Source: Lipingzhangella halophila (GTDB lineage Bacteria; Actinomycetota; Actinomycetes; Streptosporangiales; Streptosporangiaceae). Taken from it: DNA of 64,000 bases. Under the pieces are notes generated by a model. It ran no database searches, was not told where the DNA came from, and saw only the letters and a program-made list of their open reading frames with translations. The position numbers and the translations under genes are program-made. Below, one piece after another: positions 59,393 through 64,000 of the stretch. The stretch's first letter is position 1, and each line of letters starts with the position of its first letter. The stretch is taken from contig NZ_JACHJT010000002.1 in the NCBI RefSeq assembly GCF_014203805.1, positions 62,001 through 126,000 on the forward strand. Reading direction: 5' to 3'.

Positions 59393-60549
59393 CCGGAGAC
59401 CTCCGCCCAGGTTCCGGTGCGCGCGGACTCCAACACGGCCTCGGCCATGTGGGCGGCGCGCAGGCCATCGGCGAAGGTGGGCAGGCCGTCGGGTGCCTCT
59501 CCGGCGATGGCGTCCCGGGTGTCGGCGACGAAGGCGTTGAAGCAGTCCTGGTAGCCCTGCGGATGGCCGGCGGGCACCCGGGCCAGGCGGCGCGCATCGG
59601 GGCTGAGCGTGTCGGGGTCGCGCATCAGCAGGGCGCTGCGTTCGCGTTCGCCCTGCCACAGGAACTCCGGCTGCTCCTGGTCGAAGCAGAGAGTGGCTTC
59701 GGTGCCCGAGACCTCCAGCAGCAGCCGGTTCTTGCGGCCCGCGGAGACCTGGCTGATGACCGAGGTGCCGACCGCGCCGCCGCGCAGCGCGAACTGCACG
59801 GTGACCAGGTCCTCGGTGCCCACTGGCCGGCCGTCCCCACCGCCGCGGCTGGGATTGACGGTCGATGTCTGCGCGCACAGCCGCGTGATCCGGTCGCCGG
59901 TGACGAACTCCACCATGTCGAACCAGTGCGACCCGATGTCGCCGAAGGCGCGCAGCGGACCACCGAGGTCGGGGTCCACGCGCCAGTTGTCGTCGCCGGG
60001 ACGCAGTAGCCAGTCCTGCAGGTAGCTGCCGTGCGCGAGGACGACCCGGCCGATGGTGCCGCGGCGGACCCGGTCCCGTGCCTCGCGCGCCATCGGGTGG
60101 AACCGGTAGACGAAGGGGACGGTGCCGACCCGCTCAGCGCCCTGGGCGGCGTCCGCCATCTCCGCGGCCGTCGCGGCGTCGGTGGACAGCGGCTTCTCGC
60201 AGACGACGTGCTTGCCGGCGTTGAGCGCGGCGATGGCCAGCGGGCCGTGCAGGTGGTTGGGCGTGCAGACGTGGACGACGTCGACGTCGTCGCTGTCGAT
60301 GAGGTGGCGGCTGTCGGTGAAGGCGCGTTCGGCGCCCAGGTTCCGCCGGGCAGCGCGGGCGCTGTCGGACGTGGAGGCGGCGACCCCCACGACCCGGCCC
60401 CCAGCGGCGCGGATGGCATGGGAGTGGACCTGTCCCATGAATCCGGTGCCAATGATCGCCGCGCGGTAGCCGTCGTCGAACCGGTCGGTGGAGGCTTCCG
60501 GATCCGCGTCCGGAGTAGTGCCCGATCCTGTGATGTGACTCACTGCCAT
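59389..60549 (-). CDS. Gfo/Idh/MocA-family oxidoreductase
   Basis: A 386-residue NAD(P)-dependent sugar dehydrogenase. The Rossmann motif is AAIIGTGFMGQVHSHAIRAA; DVVHVCTPNHLHGPLAIAAL and GKHVVCEKPLSTDAATAAEM (EKP motif Lys) follow, and GDIGSHWFDMVEFVTGDRIT carries the active-site Asp/His pair. An N-terminal 25-residue polar extension is non-conserved. It is the first gene of the block B operon, divergent from the ROK gene. It probably oxidises the imported sugar at a secondary alcohol, supplying the TIM-barrel isomerases. Confidence 0.9.
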   Translation of the reverse strand: MAVSHITGSGTTPDADPEASTDRFDDGYRAAIIGTGFMGQVHSHAIRAAGGRVVGVAASTSDSARAARRNLGAERAFTDSRHLIDSDDVDVVHVCTPNHLHGPLAIAALNAGKHVVCEKPLSTDAATAAEMADAAQGAERVGTVPFVYRFHPMAREARDRVRRGTIGRVVLAHGSYLQDWLLRPGDDNWRVDPDLGGPLRAFGDIGSHWFDMVEFVTGDRITRLCAQTSTVNPSRGGGDGRPVGTEDLVTVQFALRGGAVGTSVISQVSAGRKNRLLLEVSGTEATLCFDQEQPEFLWQGERERSALLMRDPDTLSPDARRLARVPAGHPQGYQDCFNAFVADTRDAIAGEAPDGLPTFADGLRAAHMAEAVLESARTGTWAEVSG

Positions 60550-60570
60550 AGGGGAAAGCTACGGGGACTT

Positions 60571-60584
60571 TTGACGAAGGTCAA
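60571..60584. promoter_or_regulatory. Candidate operator in the ROK divergent promoter
   Basis: TTGAC-gaag-GTCAA is a short perfect inverted repeat 22 bp before the oxidoreductase start; TTCGTATGCTTCACTGTTCG nearer the ROK start is another candidate. Evidence is weak. Confidence 0.3.
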
Positions 60585-60656
60585 GCAGAAGCTGAAAAGT
60601 AATCACGTAATAGCTGGTAGTCCACACCGAAGAAGTTCGTATGCTTCACTGTTCGT

Positions 60657-61889
60657 GTGACAGAAGACGCGTTGCTCTACACGGGCACATCCGCGCCCGC
60701 CGCCGGGTCGCCCCTCTATGCCGTGCCCGCGTTCCCGGGCACCGGGATGCTGCTGAGCCTGCTGCGCGACGGCCGGCCGCGTACCCGCTCGGAGCTGGCC
60801 GGGGTCACCGGGTTGGCCCGCTCGACCGTCACCCAGCGCGTGGACGCCCTGCTGGCCAGCGGTCTGATCGGTCCCGCCGGGGAAGCCGCGTCGACCGGCG
60901 GCCGGCCACCGACCACTTTCGCCTTCGTCCCTTCGGCACGCGTCGTACTGGCCGCGGACCTGGGCGCCACCTACGCCCGACTCGCACTGACCGACCTGGC
61001 CGGCGAACTGCTCACCGAGACCCGCGCCGACGTGGACATCGCCCAGGGACCGCGGGCCGTGCTGGACTGGGTGGCCGCGAACGGGCGCACACTGCTGGAA
61101 CGGGTCGGCAGGACCACCGAGGACCTGCTGGGCGTGGGGATCGGGCTCCCGGGTCCGGTGGAGCACACAACGGGCCGGGCGGTGAACCCGCCGATCATGC
61201 CCGGTTGGGACGGCTTCGACGTCCCCGGCTACGTGCAGGAGCACTTCGCCGGGCCGGTGCTCGTCGACAACGACGTCAACATCATGGCGCTGGGCGAGCA
61301 CTTCGCCCGCTGGAGCCAAGCCGGCCACCTGATGTTCGTGAAGGTCGCCACCGGTATCGGCTGCGGCATCATCAGCGAGGGCAGGGTCTACCGCGGCGCC
61401 AAGGGCGCCGCGGGCGACCTGGGCCACATCCAGGTGCCGCACGGCGGCGAGGCGCCCTGCAGGTGCGGCAACAGCGGCTGCCTGGAGGCGGTGGCCAGCG
61501 GCTCGGCCATCGCGGAGGCGCTCGTCGGGCAGGGTTTCGAGGCGAGCGGCGCGCTGGACGTCGTCGAGCTCGCCCGATCGGGAGCGGTTCCGGCGCTGCA
61601 CGCCCTGCGCCAGGCCGGACGCGACATCGGGGAGGTACTGGCCGCGTCGGTGAACATGCTCAACCCGTCCATCATCGTCATCGGCGGTTCGCTCGCGCTG
61701 GCCGGCGACCACCTGCTGGCCGGGGTGCGCGAAGTGATCTACCAGCGGTCACTGCCGCTGGCCACCGAGGATCTGCGGATCGTGTCCTCGCAGGTGGGAG
61801 AGCGGGCCGGGATCATCGGCGCGGCGGTGATGGTCATCGAGAACGGGCTGAGCCCGCAGCGGGTGGAGACCCTGGTCACGAGCGGCTGA
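60657..61889 (+). CDS. ROK-family transcriptional repressor
   Basis: A 410-residue protein with a GTG start. The N-terminal winged helix reads MLLSLLRDGRPRTRSELAGV, TGLARSTVTQRVDALLASGL. The ROK sugar-binding domain has VVLAADLGATYARLALTDLA, GVGIGLPGPVEHTTGRAVNP, VLVDNDVNIMALGEHF, the zinc site PCRCGNSGCLEAVASGSAIA and GDLGHIQV. Divergent from the ABC/oxidoreductase/isomerase operon, it is the likely repressor of block B, released by the sugar substrate. Confidence 0.9.
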   Translation: MTEDALLYTGTSAPAAGSPLYAVPAFPGTGMLLSLLRDGRPRTRSELAGVTGLARSTVTQRVDALLASGLIGPAGEAASTGGRPPTTFAFVPSARVVLAADLGATYARLALTDLAGELLTETRADVDIAQGPRAVLDWVAANGRTLLERVGRTTEDLLGVGIGLPGPVEHTTGRAVNPPIMPGWDGFDVPGYVQEHFAGPVLVDNDVNIMALGEHFARWSQAGHLMFVKVATGIGCGIISEGRVYRGAKGAAGDLGHIQVPHGGEAPCRCGNSGCLEAVASGSAIAEALVGQGFEASGALDVVELARSGAVPALHALRQAGRDIGEVLAASVNMLNPSIIVIGGSLALAGDHLLAGVREVIYQRSLPLATEDLRIVSSQVGERAGIIGAAVMVIENGLSPQRVETLVTSG

Positions 61890-61961
61890 CCAGGAGAGCC
61901 CCACCGCCCCCTTCGCGGCGCTCCTCCCCCGCTCCTTGGTCCCAGCCGTGTCTCTTCGGCG

Positions 61962-62774
61962 TCAGGCTTTGGTGGCGACGGCGGCGAGGTACTCCCAGTC
62001 GCACACCACCGTCCCGTCACTCGTCCGGCTCGCCGATTCCGCGAGAGCGGCCAGGTCCCGGTGGAACGCCCGCGCGCCCGCGTCGTCCAGCCGCTGCGCC
62101 ACCTTGTACGTCGGCCCGTAGTGGGTGATGAAGAAGTCAGCGAACTGCTCCGGCGAGACGAAGCGCTCGGTGATCATGTGCTTGCCGCACTCCAGGTCGG
62201 AGATCCCCGCCCCGAACAGCTCCCGGAGGGTGTCCTCGACCCCCCACCGCGGCGGCGGCTGAGCGCCGGGCGGCGGAGCGGCGTGCCGGCCGACGGTCGC
62301 GAGCAGATCGCCCACGAAACCGCTCGGGGTCCAGCTCACGAGGCCGATCCGCCCTCCGGGGACGCAGACCCGTACCAGCTCGTCGGCCGCGCGCTGGTGG
62401 TCGGCGGTGAACATCACGCCGATGGCCGACAGTACGTAGTCGAACGTGTTGTCAGCGAACGGCAACTCCTCGGCGTCGGCCTCCCGGAAGTCCACGGGGA
62501 TACCCTCCGCCTCGGCGCGGCGGCGGGCGACCTCGAGAAGCGAGGGCACGTAGTCGATACCGGTGACATCGCAGAACCGGCGGGCGGCGGCGAGCGCCAC
62601 ATGCCCGGTGCCGGTCGCGACGTCCAGTACCCGCGCCCCCGGCCTCAGGTCGGCGGCGTCGCAGAGCGCATCTGCCAGGGGCACGGTCAACCACGCGATC
62701 TTGGCGTAGTCGCCACTGCTCCAGGTCTGCCGCTGCTTCGCCTTGAGCTCCGCCAACAGCGTTGTCTCGGTCAT
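61962..62774 (-). CDS. Class I SAM-dependent methyltransferase (UbiE/type 11)
   Basis: A 270-residue protein. SAM motif I is ARVLDVATGTGHVALAAARR, with VTGIDYVPSLLEVARRRAEA, VDFREADAEELPFADNTFDY and GRIGLVSWTPSGFVGDLLAT following. TKQRQTWSSGDYAKIAWLTV-like residues open the protein. ATG 62774 follows GAAGGGAGCACCAC. It methylates an unknown small molecule. Same strand as the methyltransferase at 62892, 118 bp apart, so possibly one operon. Confidence 0.88.
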   Translation of the reverse strand: MTETTLLAELKAKQRQTWSSGDYAKIAWLTVPLADALCDAADLRPGARVLDVATGTGHVALAAARRFCDVTGIDYVPSLLEVARRRAEAEGIPVDFREADAEELPFADNTFDYVLSAIGVMFTADHQRAADELVRVCVPGGRIGLVSWTPSGFVGDLLATVGRHAAPPPGAQPPPRWGVEDTLRELFGAGISDLECGKHMITERFVSPEQFADFFITHYGPTYKVAQRLDDAGARAFHRDLAALAESASRTSDGTVVCDWEYLAAVATKA

Positions 62775-62891
62775 CGTGGTGCTCCCTTCGCGGTGAACAG
62801 ACGGGTCCTTCGGGAAAGCCGGTACCTTCATGGGGCACCGGCACCCACCGCGGTGCGGTGCGTACCGGTGTCCTGCTGCGCGCCGACCGCG

Positions 62892-63665
62892 CTACGTCTT
62901 TCGCGCGAGGACGCAGACGCTCTTCACACCGAACCGCTCACTGGCGCCGCGGGCCTGCTCCGAGAGGAACTCGTAGGGATTGGTCCGCATCACCTCGACC
63001 CGCAGTCCGGCGGCGCTCATGGCGTCCTGGTAGCGGTCCTGCTGGAACGCGCCTCCGATGCAGGACGCCCACAGGTCGACGTTGCCGACGATGCCGTCGG
63101 TGAGCATGGTCTCGGTCACGATGTCGGCCAGGACCATGCGGCCGCCCGGCCGCAGCACGCGGGCGGCCTCGCGGAAAACCCGGCCCTTGTCCGGGGCCAG
63201 GTTGATCACCCCGTTGGAGATCACCGCGTCGAAGCTCGCGTCGTCGTAGGGCAGCTCCTCGATACGGCCCGGCGTGAACGTGGTGGAGGCGGATCCGGCT
63301 TCGGCACGCAGCCGCTCGGCCTTGGCCAGCTGCTGCTCGGTCATGTCGATACCGTGTACGTGCCCCTGCGGCCCCACCTGCACAGCGGCGAAGAAGGCGT
63401 CCATCCCGGACCCCGAGCCGAGGTCGAGGACCTGTTCGCCTTCGACCAGTTGGGCCAGGTCGAAGAAGTAGCCGACACCCGCGAAGGACTCGACGGCCTC
63501 CAGGGGCACCTGGTCGAGAACCCCGGCGGGGTAGCCGAGCCGGTCGGCGAGGTCCCGGCCCATCTCGAAGTGGTACGCGTCGTGCGGTTTCTCGGCCACG
63601 GCCTGGTACATGCCTTTGACCTTGGCGGTCAGTTCGGTGACGTCGATCGGTACGGGAGAGGTCAT
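62892..63665 (-). CDS. Class I SAM-dependent methyltransferase (arsenite-methyltransferase-like)
   Basis: A 257-residue protein. GEQVLDLGSGSGMDAFFAAV is motif I, then GQVGPQGHVHGIDMTEQQLA-like residues, RIEELPYDDASFDAVISNGV and INLAPDKGRVFREAARVLRP, GGRMVLADIVTETMLTD. The VISNGVINL…K segment is typical of the ArsM-like group, but the catalytic cysteine triad is not evident, so another small-molecule substrate is more likely. Upstream gene unknown; it may be co-transcribed with the next methyltransferase. Confidence 0.87.
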   Translation of the reverse strand: MTSPVPIDVTELTAKVKGMYQAVAEKPHDAYHFEMGRDLADRLGYPAGVLDQVPLEAVESFAGVGYFFDLAQLVEGEQVLDLGSGSGMDAFFAAVQVGPQGHVHGIDMTEQQLAKAERLRAEAGSASTTFTPGRIEELPYDDASFDAVISNGVINLAPDKGRVFREAARVLRPGGRMVLADIVTETMLTDGIVGNVDLWASCIGGAFQQDRYQDAMSAAGLRVEVMRTNPYEFLSEQARGASERFGVKSVCVLARKT

Positions 63666-64000
63666 ATCCGGCTCCCTGCCGTGTCAGACCACTTCGAGCG
63701 TGGTCCCGATGGGAACAGAGTTGGCGGGCCAGCCGCACGCCGGTGAGGTGTTCCGGACACATCGGCACAGCTCCGCGAGCTGCCCCCCGGTGGCGCTGGG
63801 CCTGGGACATCCGCGCCGGCCGTCCTAGGGCTTACGTGTTTGTCCCATGTCAGAGACGTTACGGAGGAAGGCCTGGAGGCCGCATCGGGGTGAGCCACCC
63901 AGATCGCCGCACGGCCTACCTACATCAGCCCTCGATGCCCCCTAGTTCACCGGCTTGGCGCGGCAGATCCCGCTGTTCCTCCAGTGGCCCCGCCCCCGGG
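63666..64000. other. 335 bp at the window end without a recognised gene
   Basis: No conserved coding pattern on either strand. It probably contains the promoter of the methyltransferase at 62892-63665. Any gene further right lies outside the window. Confidence 0.35.

Noticed and set aside
62892-63665. Naming the methyltransferase arsM
   Set aside because: The conserved cysteines needed for arsenite methylation are not visible and no ars genes are nearby.

Overview
The window is high-GC DNA of an actinomycete. The gene content (DUF397/DUF5753 regulators, DUF2795 proteins, a SepF paralogue, an F420-type nitroreductase, many TetR/MarR regulators, GTG starts, GTGA/ATGA/TGATG gene junctions) and the type I-E CRISPR repeat fit Nocardiopsis, Streptomonospora or a relative. 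The genus is inferred, not proven. No rRNA or tRNA gene and no intact transposase was seen.

Region 1 (1-5.2 kb) is accessory DNA. It holds a cassette of tiny coupled genes divergent from an XRE-TPR regulator, a PCMT-like methyltransferase coupled to a 41-residue CxxCxGxG peptide, a UTRA-only remnant of a GntR regulator, an orphan type I-E CRISPR array with one spacer-less repeat fusion, and a frameshifted DUF2637-like remnant. The tiny-gene cassette recurs at 51.6 kb.

Region 2 (5.2-13.5 kb) is for organosulfate/acyl metabolism: TetR, MFS and alkylsulfatase, then an acyl-CoA synthetase/dehydrogenase operon and an M20 amidohydrolase. The last two units share operator-like sequences with the promoter of a TetR gene (13.7 kb).

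Region 3 (14-41 kb) is a mosaic of short regulator-plus-enzyme modules: a TetR pair, an exonuclease, an HsdR_N-like nuclease, alcohol dehydrogenase, BBE flavoenzyme, acyl-CoA dehydrogenase, PadR/hydrolase, SulP transporter, M48 protease, and an ene-reductase/SDR/DUF1857 operon with a divergent MarR. It carries decay scars: a methyltransferase/SDR chimera, an IS1380-type remnant, and a response regulator with a nonsense codon abutting an FtsX fragment.

Region 4 (42-61.9 kb) is carbohydrate catabolism in two blocks. Block A is a polyol-type MFS permease and DeoR repressor (minus), divergent from HAD phosphatase, DhaK-DhaL kinase, RpiB-type isomerase, 2-hydroxyacid dehydrogenase and FGGY kinase (plus); a tetritol/tetrulose or pentitol pathway is the best guess. 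Block B is a minus-strand operon of Gfo/Idh oxidoreductase, ABC ATPase, two permeases, binding lipoprotein and two TIM-barrel isomerases, divergent from a ROK repressor. An XRE-DUF5753/DUF397 pair and the second tiny-gene cassette sit between the blocks.

Region 5 (62-63.7 kb) holds two SAM-dependent methyltransferases. Most genes are placed at family level; substrates and regulator-operator pairings are inferences from motifs and neighbourhood.
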